NCBI RefSeq assembly: GCF_041146395.1
Contig: NC_091012.1
Span: 15,862,193 to 15,926,192, forward strand
Source: Eulemur rufifrons
Lineage: Eukaryota > Chordata > Mammalia > Primates > Lemuridae
Direction of reading: 5' to 3'
Length of the DNA: 64,000 nt
Numbering within the stretch: position 1 is the stretch's first letter; each line of letters starts with the position of its first letter. The notes beneath the pieces are model-generated. The model did no database searches and was not told the origin of the DNA. It saw only the letters and a program-made list of their open reading frames with translations. The translations under genes were made by a program, and so were the position numbers. Below, piece after piece: positions 10,939-23,995 of this stretch.

Positions 10939-12871
10939 AATAGCTACACATTAATTTTAATCACTTTTAGCAGTCTTGAAAGAAGTTTGTAGTAATAAAT
11001 AGGAAGAAATATAATGGCAACAATATAAAAATTCTAGTGGGAAATGCAACGTGGTTGAATCTTTCCATATATGTAGACCAAAACTAGGCTATGCAACTTC
11101 TTTTTTTTTAACTTGTGCCTAAATAATCTGATGCAACTAGTAGATCAATCATACACACGGCCTCCTCCTTGTACTTATCAAATAGGAACACTCTCACCCT
11201 CCTCTATGCTGATATGACTAGCACATTTCAGGATCAGTCTCAAGTAGCAAGTGATGCTGTGGCCAATTACTGTCAGACAGTCAATATATCAAATATGCTA
11301 AAACAAAGAGGGTGGTTTTTGGCAAGCATTCTTTAGATAATCAAAGGCTAATTTTAACTCCATTCAATAAATTACTCATTTATTTAGCTGTGATGTATCT
11401 GGGATAGTCATCACAGCAGATTTAAGAGGGCTGCATAAAAAGTTTAATTTTCTAATCTATAGAAACACTTTCATGACAGAAAGTGAGTTTTTTAATTTTT
11501 CCCTCAATATCCAAAGCTAAACTCTCATGTTTTTCTTCCCAAAGCATGGTTAATCTGGGAATTCATCAAAATTATCTTCTGGAGCAGGCCATAGAACGGC
11601 TTCTAAAAAATTTTGATCCTACCTATGCCTGCAGGTCACCAAAGTGGGATAATCTCCCATTTAAGTGAGACTACAAAACAGATTATTGAATTTCCATAAG
11701 ACAAACTTTACCATCATATGGGATAATAAAAGTTGTCATGAGAGGAAAAAATAAACTAATTAATTAAGGTAAACATCCCTCAGAGGAAAAAGTCCATAAG
11801 ACACCTGACTAACGTTGAATACTGCTTTTCGTCTAAGATTCTACTAGTTGTAAGATCCATCTCAATTGCACAGATGTTAAAATGTAAAAATATATGTAAC
11901 TTAGAATAAATGAAATGCATTATTAAAGGCTAAAAATGTTAAAATTATACAATTGTAAACTATCAAGAAATAAGTTTCCTTGCAAAATATTAAAGGGAGA
12001 GGGCAGTAACCAAGAAATTAATCAAAGAACCAGCACATTTCAGAGAAAGAGATTGAGTTCAACATTGATTGCAGTATATCCCAATTAAATAGAAGCAGTT
12101 TCTGGGCCAACTGCTGGGCACCCATTTATGTAAAGGCTCACTGCATTTACTGACCTGCTCTGTCACCCCTATACTGCACATTGTATTAGTTTTATGGCCC
12201 ATAACACAAATATGTTAAGTCTCTCAATCTTTTATCTGTCTCTGCATCAACTCTCAGTCTTGCCTTAACTTTTTTAATCCTAAATTTGTTTTAGTGACTG
12301 TGACTGAGCTGTGACAATTCATATACTGTAGTATGCCCTTCTTCTTTATATATTTCTTAAGAGCACTTAACTCCATTTCTTAGACTTTTAAGAACATTTC
12401 TGCATTACTGGTACCTCTGTTGCATTTATTATCTAATGTTACTGTTTTAACCCTAAAGCCTAATTACTTTAGTACATTAAAAAAGTTGAGAAAAAATGTA
12501 ATATCCAAAGAGGCCCATATAAGTGATTCTATTAATTTTGTTCCTATATTCTATGTGTCTGGAAATTACATTCTTGATCTACCAAGTCTTATTTAAAATC
12601 TTGGAAACTCAATTTATACTTCTCAGAGCCTGTCTTCTTGTATATAAAACAGGTATCATTTCTCCACTACCTAAATCAAAACATTGTGAGGAGTGAATGA
12701 AATGCAAGAGCAATATATATACTATATAATGCACAATAAACTAAAAAACAAAGGTTTCACTAACTCAAAAGCCAAAAGTAAATATTTGACATTCATTGGA
12801 AAACCCATACCAAAAATTATCTTGGGCAAATATTCACTTTGGCTACCCACTAAAGTTGAGAGAAAAACAGT
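10939..12871. other. Unassigned AT-rich stretch, intron 1 of cyclin Y-like relic
   Basis: No gene or named repeat recognised over 1.9 kb. A 61-codon plus-strand frame at 11483-11668 has no recognisable features. Confidence 0.4.
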
Positions 12872-12899
12872 CACACACACACACACACACACACACACA
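12872..12899. repeat. (CA)n microsatellite
   Basis: About 14 uninterrupted CA units, long enough to be polymorphic. Confidence 0.95.
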
Positions 12900-13129
12900 A
12901 ATTCATTTCAGTTTTTTTTTAAATAAACAAACACATATTTCCCCTGCTTTCTCTCATGTAAGTTAATGTATGTTCTCCCCCTTACTTTTTCATATAACTT
13001 ATCCTAATGATGACTCCATAGCAATAAAGAGAGATATTATTTTTATAGCTCATAGAACTCCTTTGTATGGATGTACCAGTTTATTTTACAATCCATTGCT
13101 ATACACTTAAGTACTTTCCAACAATGCAA

Positions 13130-13271
13130 GCCAGGCATGGTGGTTCACACCTGTAATCTCATCACTTTTGGAGGCTGAAGAGGGAGGATTGCTTGAGGCT
13201 AGGAGTTCATGGCCAGGTAGAGCAACATAGCAAAATCTGTCTCTAAAAATGTTTTTAAAAAGTAGCTGGGT
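13130..13271 (+). mobile_element. Alu left-arm fragment
   Basis: 'gccaggcatggtggttcaca' through the first arm and A-rich linker, stopping at 'agtagctggg' where the second arm should begin. Confidence 0.8.
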
Positions 13272-14025
13272 AAAATATTAAAACGATGCATTCCTCGGCT
13301 TTTAAAGTTTTCTAATAACCAAATTTGGCATATCTGCCACCTCCACGCCAGTCTGAGGACTTAGAACTTTTTTGTGGTTCAGTAGCTGTCTTACACAATC
13401 ATTTTAGATCTTTAAGTCCTTGTGTCTTCATCAGAAATATAGAGAGAATATACACAGGATTTATTTGTATTTGGAAGGGCCAAATAAGATGTACATGAAA
13501 ATGTGTTATACATCCTAAAGAATTACATAAAGAGACCATTTTGGACTCTCATCCTATGCTACCCATCTACTAACTATTTTGTAAAATCACTCACAGGTTT
13601 ATTTTAAACCACCAAGCAGAGCAAAAATTTTCATAAGTACTTACATGCTTTGTGTATAAAGGTACAATCAATTAATTCACATAATATATTTGTTCATTCT
13701 TTTGCAATTTTTGAATATTCAGAAAAGTGAGTACAGCACTTCCCAATTGCAAAGCCACATCCCTCATGTCATGAGGCCTAATTATTCTCACTTTTAAGTG
13801 AATTAAGAGTCTAACCATAGTTTCAGTAGAAGAGCTCTAAGGCTTTTCCTCTATAGCAATGAAACCACTGGCACTTAAATGAAAAAATAAGCCAGCCACA
13901 TATAAACATCTTTGTGATACAATGTTTTCTATTTCAAAGCACTTAGTTTTTATTCACAAACCACCTTGTCATCCTAAATTATTTTTACCTAGATTCATCT
14001 CTTTTCAAAATTCTAGAAGTAAAAA
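13272..14025. other. Unassigned
   Basis: No gene or repeat recognised in about 750 bases. Confidence 0.4.
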
Positions 14026-14235
14026 CTCAAGTGCACATTTGAGAATAACGCTAATTGGATGTCGGGCAGATGTGGGGGTGAGGAGGGGATGGGTGTATAC
14101 CTATATAATGAGTGTGATGTGCACTGTCTGGGGAATGGACCTGCTTGAAGCTCTGACTCGGGGGGGGGGGTGACATGGGCAATATACATAACCTGAACTT
14201 TTGTACCCCCATAATATGCTGAAATTAATAAAAAA
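14026..14235 (+). mobile_element. L1 3' UTR end fragment
   Basis: Starts near 'gtgcacatttgagaataacg' and carries the lineage-specific 3' UTR (G-rich block, 'atgagtgtgatgtgcactgt', a G run at 14160, 'cccccataatatgctgaaat') and an A-rich tail. Strongly 5' truncated. Confidence 0.9.
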
Positions 14236-15240
14236 GTAAAAAAACAAACTCAAATATTTCTTCCTTTTCCTCCTCCCATCTCCCTCCTCCCAGTGGTTTA
14301 GAGTCTTAAGAACTTTTACCTCAACATTCTTATCTTTGAACAGAATTCTACTGGGGGCCGGAGGAGGGGAGCCATGGAAACAGTCTTTTACAGGCAGGGT
14401 CTGGCATTTTAACTCCCAAAACTTTACACCACCTCTCCTTTAGAGCAGGAAAATGAAGTCTTAAGTCACTGAAGATATATCTGTGTCAAAGTTAGAATTT
14501 TAAAGAAATCACAAATCCATGGGTAAACTACTTCATATAAAAAAAATTCTGCAGCTCTGGCAATAACATTTCACACTTTTCAGTTATTTTAAGCAGCTCC
14601 CAAATTTCTTTCTTTGTGTTTGAATTATAGTTGGAAGGGAAAAAGAAAGCTTTCATCAAGGCAACAGAAAACCTGTATTAAGAATACCATATAGAGTCTC
14701 CTATGGCAACTTCTATTTTGAATTTAAATAAGAAATCCTCAAATATTTGGGTGTGAACTATCCTGAGTATCAGCTACCTTAATGACTGGGAGGAAGGAAC
14801 AATGAGGCCCTTCCCTGGCTCCTTCACTTTGGATGGGGAAGGACAGAGAATGGGAAGAATACTCCATAAATGGGGGTAGTTGAATGTTCATCGAGAAATG
14901 AGCGAGAATATACCAAAAAGATTTATCAGTTCCTATGGGATGATGAAGAGAGCTACAGACCAAAGGAGGTGTGGGCTGCAGGCTCCCATGTGGGGTTGGG
15001 GGAATGGAAAGAAGGAGCAGCAACTGGTAATTTGGGTCAGGAGGAAGGAAAGAAACTGGCCAGACAAGGTGGGGAAAAGTTAAGGGGTGGGGACATGAGG
15101 CAGAGCCAGCCTTCATCCCTGGTACCCACCCCTGGAAAAGCAGCTCCAGGTAGGAAGGAGCCTGAGGTAGTGGATGCCTCCCAGGGAACGCTGGGGGAGG
15201 CAGAGGCCACAGATGTGTCTGAGGTGTGCCACCTCCCTAC
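14236..15240. other. Intron 1 start region of the cyclin Y-like relic
   Basis: No exon recognised. A 252-codon plus-strand frame starting at 14870 is antisense to exon 1 and has no family resemblance. Confidence 0.4.
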
Positions 15241-15464
15241 CTTTGGGCATCCCGTTGTCGCTGATGTGCTGCAGGTGGAGGCCCTCACCACCTCCAGAAT
15301 CCAGTTCAGCAGAGTCCATGGCAGCAGATGCAGAAGCCACTGCCATCATGTCCCTGGCTGCCGCCAGGGAGATCTCAGACTCAGTCCATCTCAATTGCAT
15401 GGATACGCCAGCCCAATGTGGGGCTGGTATTGGGGGACACACAACAGCTCAGCATGTTCCCCAG
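15241..15464 (-). pseudogene. CCNYL1P: Cyclin Y-like relic, exon 1 (broken)
   Basis: The minus strand reads (ctg)GN-M-L-SCCVSPNTSPTLGWR, matching the myristoylated N-terminus of CCNYL1 (MGNTLTCCVSPNASPKLG), but the ATG has become CTG. Two TGA codons appear in the first frame about 25 codons in. After a frameshift the match resumes with AAMDSAELDSGGGEGLHLQH and ISDNGMPK. The exon ends AAAG then GTAGGG, a usable donor in the phase needed for exon 2. The length of 224 nt fits the family. Several changes are CG-to-TG decay, as expected of an inactive CpG-rich first exon. Confidence 0.82.
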
Positions 15465-15660
15465 GGGCTGCCTCTGCTGTTTCCCCTTGTTGCCTTTTGC
15501 CTGTACCTTTGCTTGCCCCCGACTCCTCCTCTCTCGGCAGCCTGCTGACCCTGCAGCCCTGCTCTGGGCAGGGTTCCAGCCTCCGCCGCACCCCCAAACC
15601 AGGGCAGTGGCTGCCTCCCCCGAGCTGACTTGTGTGCTAGGGCAGTGAGAAGCTGGGCTT
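15465..15660 (-). promoter_or_regulatory. GC-rich 5' flank of cyclin Y-like exon 1 (decayed promoter/5' UTR)
   Basis: GC content rises sharply and a few CpGs remain, unlike the surrounding AT-rich DNA. It lies directly upstream of the relic's exon 1, so it is probably the remnant of the parent gene's CpG-island promoter. I see no definite core promoter element. Confidence 0.4.
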
Positions 15661-16502
15661 ATTTAAAAGTGGTAAATATCCAAAAAATACTGAGTGGCAC
15701 AGCCACTGCTAGAAGAGAGCTCAGTCCGACCTCCTCCTCTTCTGTCACCACCTCCTGACTGAAGGCCAATTGCCCTGGCAGGTACTTGCCAACCAGAATG
15801 TGTCCTGTGGTTACTTGGTTACAAGGAACCAATCACACGCAGAGTCCCACCCCCCAACATGCCTACCTCAGAGCCCACGCACATGACTCACAATGTCCTG
15901 CCCTTCCCTGCCCCACCCCTCCCATGGTGAGAACCGGACTCCAGTTTTTATTCATTCCTGGCTACTGGGAACTTTCCAGTCCCGTGGGAACCACAGTGGG
16001 CGTTTGTTCCTCAAAGCCATCCTCATCAATGTGCCCTATAGAAAGCCCCTGTCAGTAAAGGGTTGGTTCCATTAACAACTCAGTTTTTCAGAGTCCAACA
16101 GCTTTCATTTGCTCACCAAATTTATACCCAAATTTGTTGTTGTAACTAAATGTTCTCTTGTATTCTCAGAAGTATTAGTTTTCACCTGTCACATGACCAT
16201 AACAATCCCCAGGGAACTGGTCCTACTCTCAATAAAGATTGCTACTGTGTGTCTTGAGTGAGACCTGAGGATACATCACCCTCCACTTCACTGTCCATAA
16301 AATAGGGATCAGATTCATCCCTCCCAGGTCTGAATTGCTGGGACACACCAACTTCCTTTTCTCACCTTTGTTTCTTTCTTCCAAGGCAGCAGTTTCCAGA
16401 TTTTCCTTCTTTTACTAACAACAACACATAAAACACAATTCCCTCGTACAAAATTGGAAATCACACCGTGGGGTACCACAGTCCTGATTCCATGAAGATG
16501 AA
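15661..16502. other. Unassigned, moderately GC-rich
   Basis: Non-coding by inspection. It may be duplicated promoter-proximal DNA of the cyclin Y-like relic. It includes 'aaccaatcacacgcag' (CCAAT-like) at about 15826. Confidence 0.35.
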
Positions 16503-16705
16503 TAGTTAACATTTGGCAGGCACTATGTGCCCTATACTATTCCAGCTGTGGTATACTCATTTAACCCCCCAAACAATGACATGTTAGGTTTTGTTAATAC
16601 AGAAGAAATTGACATGCAGAAGGCAGTACCTTCCCCAAGGTCACATGACTGCTCTGGTGGTGAGACAAGGATTTGATCCCAGACAATCTGGATTCCTACA
16701 AGTGC
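16503..16705 (-). mobile_element. MIR SINE
   Basis: 'ggcaggcactatgtgccctatactattccag' spacing and 'ccttccccaaggtcacatga' match the reverse complement of the MIR core and tail. Confidence 0.7.
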
Positions 16706-16817
16706 CTGACCCTGATTATTAGAAACTAAAGGAAAAAGTCAAGTATACTTTTTAAAAAGGAGAAGAACTTTTTGATGTGAACTTTAAAATGCTTTCCCTT
16801 CATTTAACTGGATGCAT

Positions 16818-16975
16818 TAAGCCCCTTCTATGTGCCAGGCACTGTGGGTATGAAACAGTCGCAACCATCAGTGAGTTCAGGCAGATGAGAAAACAAAGGC
16901 TTAGAGAGTTCTGTCATCTGAGGTCACACTGCTGAACAGTGCTTGAATCTGGGATGCAAACCTAGATGTTTCTGA
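16818..16975 (-). mobile_element. MIR SINE, second copy
   Basis: 'atgtgccaggcactgtgggt', 'caaaggcttagagagttctg' and 'gaggtcacactgctgaacag' match the same strand of MIR as the previous copy. Confidence 0.65.
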
Positions 16976-17540
16976 CCCCCAATTAGATGCTGGGGTAGTT
17001 TTAATTTTATCCTTGAAAATGAGAGGTATTGAACCCTGTAAGGTTGAAGAGGCACTAGCACATGTGTTTGTAGTGAGGTCACTTGCACAGTAAGGAGGGA
17101 TTGAAAGAAGCAACAGGACAACAGACTTTATGTTCATCTAGGAGAGGAGTGAGGATTTAAACTAAAGGCGGTATCAGTGACTGAAGTGGAGGGAAAGGAT
17201 TTGTGGTCATTTAGGAGATACTGTAGGAAGATTGGTGATTGGTGTGGAAGAAAAAGTAGGAGTAGGTGGAAAAAGCAGCAGCTAAGGCTTTAGTTTTGGG
17301 GACTGGGTAGATGGCAGTGCCTTTCTCCTAGACAGAAAATGCAGGAAGAGGAATAGGTTTGTGGAAGCAGATAGTTTTTGGCTCTAAAAGGCACACTAAA
17401 ATGGCATTCTCTGGTTGAAACCTCTGTAGGCTAAATCCATTTTGTGACATCCCAACTTATGTTTTCAAAAATTACATAATAAATCAAACATTACGAGTAA
17501 TTGGGAAAATTTCCTTAAATTTATATGTTAAGCATCTCAC
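16976..17540. other. Unassigned
   Basis: No gene or confident repeat recognised. Confidence 0.35.
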
Positions 17541-17828
17541 AGTTTTTGTGACATAGGGTCTCATTCCATTGTCTAGGCTAGAGTGCAGTGGCATCACAAT
17601 AGCTTACTGTAACCTCAAATTTCTGGACTTAAGTGACTCACCTTCCCCAACCTCCTGAGTAGCGTAGACTACAGGTATGTGCCACAATATCCTGCTATTT
17701 TGTGTGTGTGTGTTTAGAGACAAGATCTTGTTATGTTTCTCAGGCTGGTTTTGAACTCCTGGCCTCAAGCAATGTTCCCATCTAAGGCACCCAAATTGTT
17801 AGGGTTACAGGCATGAGCCACACCCAGT
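17541..17828 (-). mobile_element. Alu SINE, old copy
   Basis: The reverse complement of a dimeric Alu: 'gtctaggctagagtgcagtg', the linker near 17700, and 'ttacaggcatgagccacacc' at the far end. Heavily diverged. Confidence 0.85.
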
Positions 17829-18989
17829 TGATTGTCATATTTTTAAGTGATTACTTTCACAGAATAACTTCATATCTATTGTTTTATCAAATGAGGTATT
17901 TTGTATAAAATAATGTTGTTAAATAAAAAACAATTTAAAATTGTGTTGTCATCAGAGCATATAGAAAGTGATTGAAGCCATGGGTATAGAAGCGATTACC
18001 ATGAGAAGTTGTGTATAATAATGGGGGTTGGAAAGGAAAGAGACTTGGAGAATAGGCAAAGTTAAGAGGCATTAAGTGAAGCCTGCAAAACTGAGCAGTG
18101 AAACCTGATCAAGTGAGTCCCATCACAATGGGGACGACATCTGCTCTTCTCATTTCTGTAATGGCAGCACCTAGCACAGTGCTTGCTCAATAGGCACTCG
18201 ATATGTAATACCCTAAAGAACACAGTCAAATGTCACCAGGAGGAGAGGAAGGTTACAGATGCCATTGCCTATGGCAATTCAGTGACTGGGGATGTGTGTG
18301 AGTGAGCTGGATGGCAGGCAATGGGGAAAGAAGTGAACTAGAGGTAAGAAAGTGAAGACAGAAACTGAGGGTTTGTTTTCCCAAACATTTGACTGAGAAG
18401 AGAGTTGTAGTATTAGTTAAAGGGAAATGTATGAGTAAGGAAGTTTCTTTTCAAGATAAAAAATTGAGCATAGTTTATGTGAAAGGGTAAGAGCCAAGGG
18501 TGAAATAAAATCTTAAAGTTAGAGGAGACTTGCCAGCGCATGGCTGTTACATTTTTACATGAGCATAAGCAGTTATCCTGATACACCTTTTGCTGACTTC
18601 TTTATACATTCATATTAAGTTTAAATACGTGATATCCAATGCAGTACACACTTTTTAAATCTTTTTTTTAAACTGGATATTTTGGTATTCTGAAGCATTG
18701 GATGCATTTTATGTGATGGATAAAAATAGCAAAAAAGAAAGAAAAAAGTTTCAGTGGTGTGCTCGTTCCAAATTAAGAAGATAGAACAAAAAGAAAGACA
18801 TGTCAATGTTTCCCAAGAAACACATTTAAAATCCCAAGAAGCATTACTATCTTCACTTGATTTTTCTCTTCTTCCCTCAACAATGGAAAGCAGTGCTTTT
18901 TAAGTCGGATATAGTGTACCTGCTCTTTCCTGCAGGTGTGAGAAAACTGCAACTGCAATCACACAGGGCATGGCTCTGTGGGGGGTGAG
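17829..18989. other. Unassigned
   Basis: No gene recognised. About 18150-18215 resembles the 3' end of an L2 ('cacctagcacagtgcttgct') but is too short to call firmly. Confidence 0.35.
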
Positions 18990-20018
18990 TAATGTCACCT
19001 AAGGACCAAGACAGACACAGCTGAGTCCAGAGTTTGCCAAATAGGAAGTTGGTTTACGCAGTTCAGTTTTCAACCAATGTTTTTATAGTACTGTATATTG
19101 GCAGAAGTTTAAGTGGAAAGGTTTTATTTCTATTGTAAGTTAAGTTTTAAAAGTGTATTATCTAATACTTAAGCCCAACTAAAATATCATTATACCATGG
19201 GCATTACAGTCTTTATTTTTTTCTTTAGTCACTTTAATATCCATTCCTATGCTGTATCTGAAATAGCCTGTATAAATGACATATGGAAACGTTATTTTCC
19301 ATCTGATGTGTTATATGGTGTATATGCTATGTGTTCATTTAGTGTGCAAATTGAAAGTACAATAGATTTATCCACAGAGGTATTTCTACACAATGCCCCT
19401 ACCTATCTGAAATTATGTGCTTGCCCAAAACACTGTGTTTACCAAAATTTGTACAAATTCAGCATCTTGATTCTTTCTGAGAAGACAGGTGACTTTCTTT
19501 ACATGAACATATGAATAAAAGTGATTCTATATCTATATCTAGATACGGCATCTAAGAGTTTGCAGGTGATGATCTCCTTGTTGACCAAAAGCTGCTGGAG
19601 TGTAATAGAGTTTATGTGCTATCAAAAACACAATGCTCATAAGAACTGATTTGTAGAGTCAACAAATCTGCATCCAAAGTTTTGATAGGCTCTCTATTGG
19701 AAAGAGAAAGAATTTCAAGTTAACAATATTCAACTTTATCATAGTTGATGAGTTAGTAAATTAAAAAAATAATTTTGTATGTATGACATAAAAATCTTTG
19801 TAAAATGCACAAGTGCAATAACTTAAAGAGGTCTTAACTTTGCATTTATAAATTATAAATATTGTACATGTGTGTAATTTTTTCATGTATTCATTTGCAG
19901 TCTTTGTATTTAAAAGAAACATTTACTGTTATGTTTGTATAATAGAACAGTAATCATTTATTATAACCTAGGCAAGTTGTAAATAAATTCATAATTCAAA
20001 CAGCCAAAAAAAAAAAAA
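18990..20018 (+). pseudogene. Possible retroposed 3' UTR of an unidentified gene
   Basis: The right end has an AATAAA signal (about 19983), about 20 bases of ordinary sequence, then a run of 14 A at about 20006-20019. The preceding kilobase is AT-rich and looks like a long mRNA 3' UTR, with no L1 or SINE signature. I cannot name the source gene. The left boundary is a guess and no target duplication was found. A 105-codon frame at 19197-19514 has no family features. Confidence 0.35.
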
Positions 20019-21162
20019 AGAATTAATGGCACAAGGTCCCCAAGAAAGTAGAAGTGGATGCAATCCAAAGTAGGGATACATTATCTTTGGACAAATACAA
20101 GAGTAAGGAGGGAGAAAAGACCCATGTGACTATAAAGACATTCCTGGTAGAGGAGGGGTTTAGGAAGAGCTCTCTCAATGACCTTTATGTTTCTCTATTT
20201 TAATAGATTTCTACTTAAAAAATTACTCTGTGAAAAAGGGATTGATAAATAGAGAAGTCTACACTTCACAAGACCTCAATACACCTAAAAAAGAACCCAA
20301 ACAGATATCTTTCCTCAAAGGTGGGTCAATGGAAAAGAAATTTCCACAAAAATCAAGGAGCTCAAGTATAAATAGATATATCATAAAAGTGGAAGATGGG
20401 ACTAATTTTACCCCAAATAGTTAAAAGAAGTAGCAACAACATCAGGAGAAGAGTAAAAAAAAATAAGAAAATTATATGTAATGGCAAAAAGTGAATATTT
20501 ACAAACCTTATACACACATACGAGACCACAAAAAGAGTCAGAAGGAGTGTTAACTTTTAAATACAACAGAATGAAAAAGTCAGGGAAGCAGGAATGATTA
20601 GTATTTATTCTTATTCTATTCTATTTGAAATATTTAAGTAAAATTTAAAAACAAAAATCAGTGATATGTTGAAATGTGGGAGACCAAGGTGGAATGGGAA
20701 AAGATTCAACAAAGTTCAGTCTCAGTAACTAATATCTAGTGTTAGTAAATGCTTAGGATTTAGTGACTGCATTCTGTGATAATATTAATAATAATGTCTG
20801 AAGTCCTTGGAATGTCATTACATACTATTTTGGATAGTTCTTGTAGACTTGAGATGATGCCTATTTTAAGTTACAAAATAGTGTCTGCATTTAACAATAA
20901 ACACACACAAAAATAGATATTACATGACCTGGAAAATTGAAGAGTTTTAAACTGACTAAGCAGGAAGATATTGGGAAGCCTTTTTATAAAAATTGAGTTA
21001 AAAACAGGTTGTTGGAATGGAATATTGGAGAGCATTAAGAAAATAAGCACCTATCCTATTACAGTGGCAAGTCTGGGAGAGCAAAGAGGAAGAAAAGAAG
21101 AGTAATGTGATTTGTATTAAACAAGTGTTTTCTTTTCCTTTCTTTCTTTTTTTCTTTTTCTT
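20019..21162. other. Unassigned AT-rich stretch
   Basis: A 64-codon plus-strand frame at 20230-20424 is Lys/Ser-rich and unrecognised. No repeat named. Confidence 0.35.
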
Positions 21163-21690
<528 letters not shown>

Positions 21691-22992
21691 TTGCCCAACA
21701 TCACCAGCTTTATGGGCCTAGGAACTCTATTGATCAGAAGCTATGTATCTCCTCAGCAAGGGGGAGGAAGGGATGAAGAAGGAAGATTTTTCAGAAGTCC
21801 ACATAACACAGGGCTTACAAATCATCAGCTTAAAGCTAAGATACATGGCCATACCTAGCTGGAAGGGAGGCTCAAAAAATAGAGTCACATAGCTAAGGTG
21901 ACTAATGCACAAGTATGACAACTAGCACTCTGTGCCACAATCTGTAAGAAAATATCAGGGAAGTTTTAGCTTAAACCAAGAATAATCACAATAAAATTTC
22001 ATAGCCATTTACAAACACATATAGAAAACATACAAGGAGTTTTTAATGATCTTTTCTTAAGCTAAGAGGACTAAAAAAGTGGGGAGAACCTTAAACTTCA
22101 TTCTATAGAATGAAACTTTATGTCAGATGAAAGAAAGATTTTTATGGTGGCCAAGAGATCAGGATTATACGATTTATTGTGTGTGTGCTGTTACCAAATG
22201 AATTCCATTTTGTTATCATACTAGTTGTTTTAATACAATAGGATTTGTGTGTAAGTTATATGTACATTTTTTTCTGGGCAGAGAGTCTATAGTTATTATC
22301 ATATTCTCAAAGGCATCTGTTAACAAAAGTGTTTAAAATTACTGTTGTAACTGATTTGCTGTGGAGCAACTTGATTTCTCTCATTCCCAACTTCAAAAAA
22401 GCATAACCTAGTTTTTTCAGTAAATTGAGCATTTGATGGTGCTGGTACTTGTATTTTAATAAACTGCCTAATTTCTCTTCTAACTGTTTCTTTCCACTAT
22501 TTAAATATTCTCCAGCCTTCTCTCTTCTCAGTGTGTGGATTTGTTGCTGCCAAGTGAGTCAGTTGAGATGAGAATACTAATTTATTTGAAATGATGCTCC
22601 GAAAAAAAATACATCAAAAGGGTGTCAGTTGCCATATCACAAGGGCAGATTCTGCTCATTGGACAGGTCAGTTCTGGCCCCAAATGTCCACTGTGATTTC
22701 AGTTCCAAACAGGACATTTTGTGAGGCAAGTTCAAGGAAGGAACTGCAGTTTTAAGAGAGACTGGGAGCTTCTTTTTTGACTTTCTGGACCTTTACTGTT
22801 CTCTGCTTTATAATGGCTTATTTGCTTCCAGTTCCATTTTTCTAGGTGCTGTAGGAAATCTAAAATTTTTCTCAACCCATTGCTAGTATGGAGTCCATCC
22901 TGAATTACTTCTAGAATTTTTCTGTCAGAAGAGATTAGGAAAGCAATCATGATGGATGTAGGGCCAAGAAAACTTGTCTGAAGAGACAGGTT
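21691..22992. other. Unassigned
   Basis: No gene or repeat recognised in 1.3 kb. Short frames only. Confidence 0.35.
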
Positions 22993-23282
22993 TGGTCAGG
23001 TGTGGTGGCTCATGCCTATAATCCCGGCATTTTGGGGAGCTGAGGATGAAGGGTTGCTTGAGGCCAGGAGTTTGACACCAGCCTGGGTAATATAATGAAA
23101 CCCCAACTCTACAAAAAAGAAAAAAATTTAGCTGGGCATGGTGGCACATGTCTGTAGTCCCAGCTACTTGGGAGGAAGAGATGGAGGATCACTTGAGCCC
23201 AGGAATTTGAGGCTGCAGTGAGCTATGACTATGCCACTGCACTGCAGCCAGAGTGGCAGAGTGAGATCTTGTCTCTAACAAT
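22993..23282 (+). mobile_element. Alu SINE with target duplication
   Basis: A dimeric Alu from 'tcaggtgtggtggctcatgc' to 'gtgagatcttgtctctaaca'. AAGAGACA at 22981-22988 recurs at 23284-23291, the target-site duplication. Confidence 0.88.
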
Positions 23283-23689
23283 AAAGAGACAATTGTGTAC
23301 AGAAAGAACACCAAAAAAAATAAAAACCCACCAACTTAGACTACATTTTATTGGGACTGGGGCTTCAGCTCCTCAGCTGAGCAGATTTGGCTTCTGTAGG
23401 GTGCTCATGTGATGAACCTGGGTTGCATAATGCCACACACCACACAAGCTGTTTCTCTCCAGTAGCTCCACACAAATGAAAGAGAATACTTCTATAAAAA
23501 ATTCTGATTTTGTAATCAATATAACCAATGCTTTGCCCAGGAGAGGTAAAGAACAACTTGGAGACCACAAGAGCAACTGAAGCCATGGTGTCCAAACCAG
23601 GCTTGCCCTCATCTTGGCTGCCTTAGCATTAGCTCAAAAATCCAAAGAATTGAAACTTCAGTAGTTGCTCAGCTTGGCCATCTGATAAA

Positions 23690-23995
23690 CCTCTACTTAT
23701 TCTTTGAGCCTTATCACAAGCAGAGCCTCCTCTGCAATGCTTCTCTGATTCCTGCAAGGCTGTGAGGTTCTATATCTTCAATGCAATCAGTTCCTACTTC
23801 AAACTCTTACTAAGAGCAACATTTATCACATTATATGGTAACTTTTTACTTGTCTCACACCCCCATAAAAGTAGGTACTCCCTTAGGACAGAGCTATTGC
23901 GTTTATTTTTTTGTATCCCCTACACTAAGTATAGTGTCTAGCTTGTTGTAGCAGTCTTAATACATTCTTCTTGAATAAATGAATAAACAAGTTGA
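23690..23995 (+). mobile_element. L2 LINE 3' fragment
   Basis: The order of motifs fits L2: 'caatgcttctctgattcctg', 'cacccccataaaagtaggta', 'ttgtatcccctacactaagt', then 'cttgaataaatgaataaaca' at the 3' end. Confidence 0.7.

Noticed and set aside
14870..15628. A 252-codon plus-strand open frame, one of the longest in the window
   Set aside because: It lies antisense to the cyclin Y-like exon 1 and its GC-rich flank. The protein has no domain character, and codon content follows base composition.
19197..19514. A 105-codon plus-strand frame with hydrophobic start
   Set aside because: It lies in AT-rich, UTR-like sequence. No family resemblance and no conserved motif.
23344..23612. A possible small retrocopied gene on the minus strand ending 'cccaataaaatg'
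   Set aside because: There is an AATAAA but no A tail, and neither frame matches a protein I can name. Left as unassigned.
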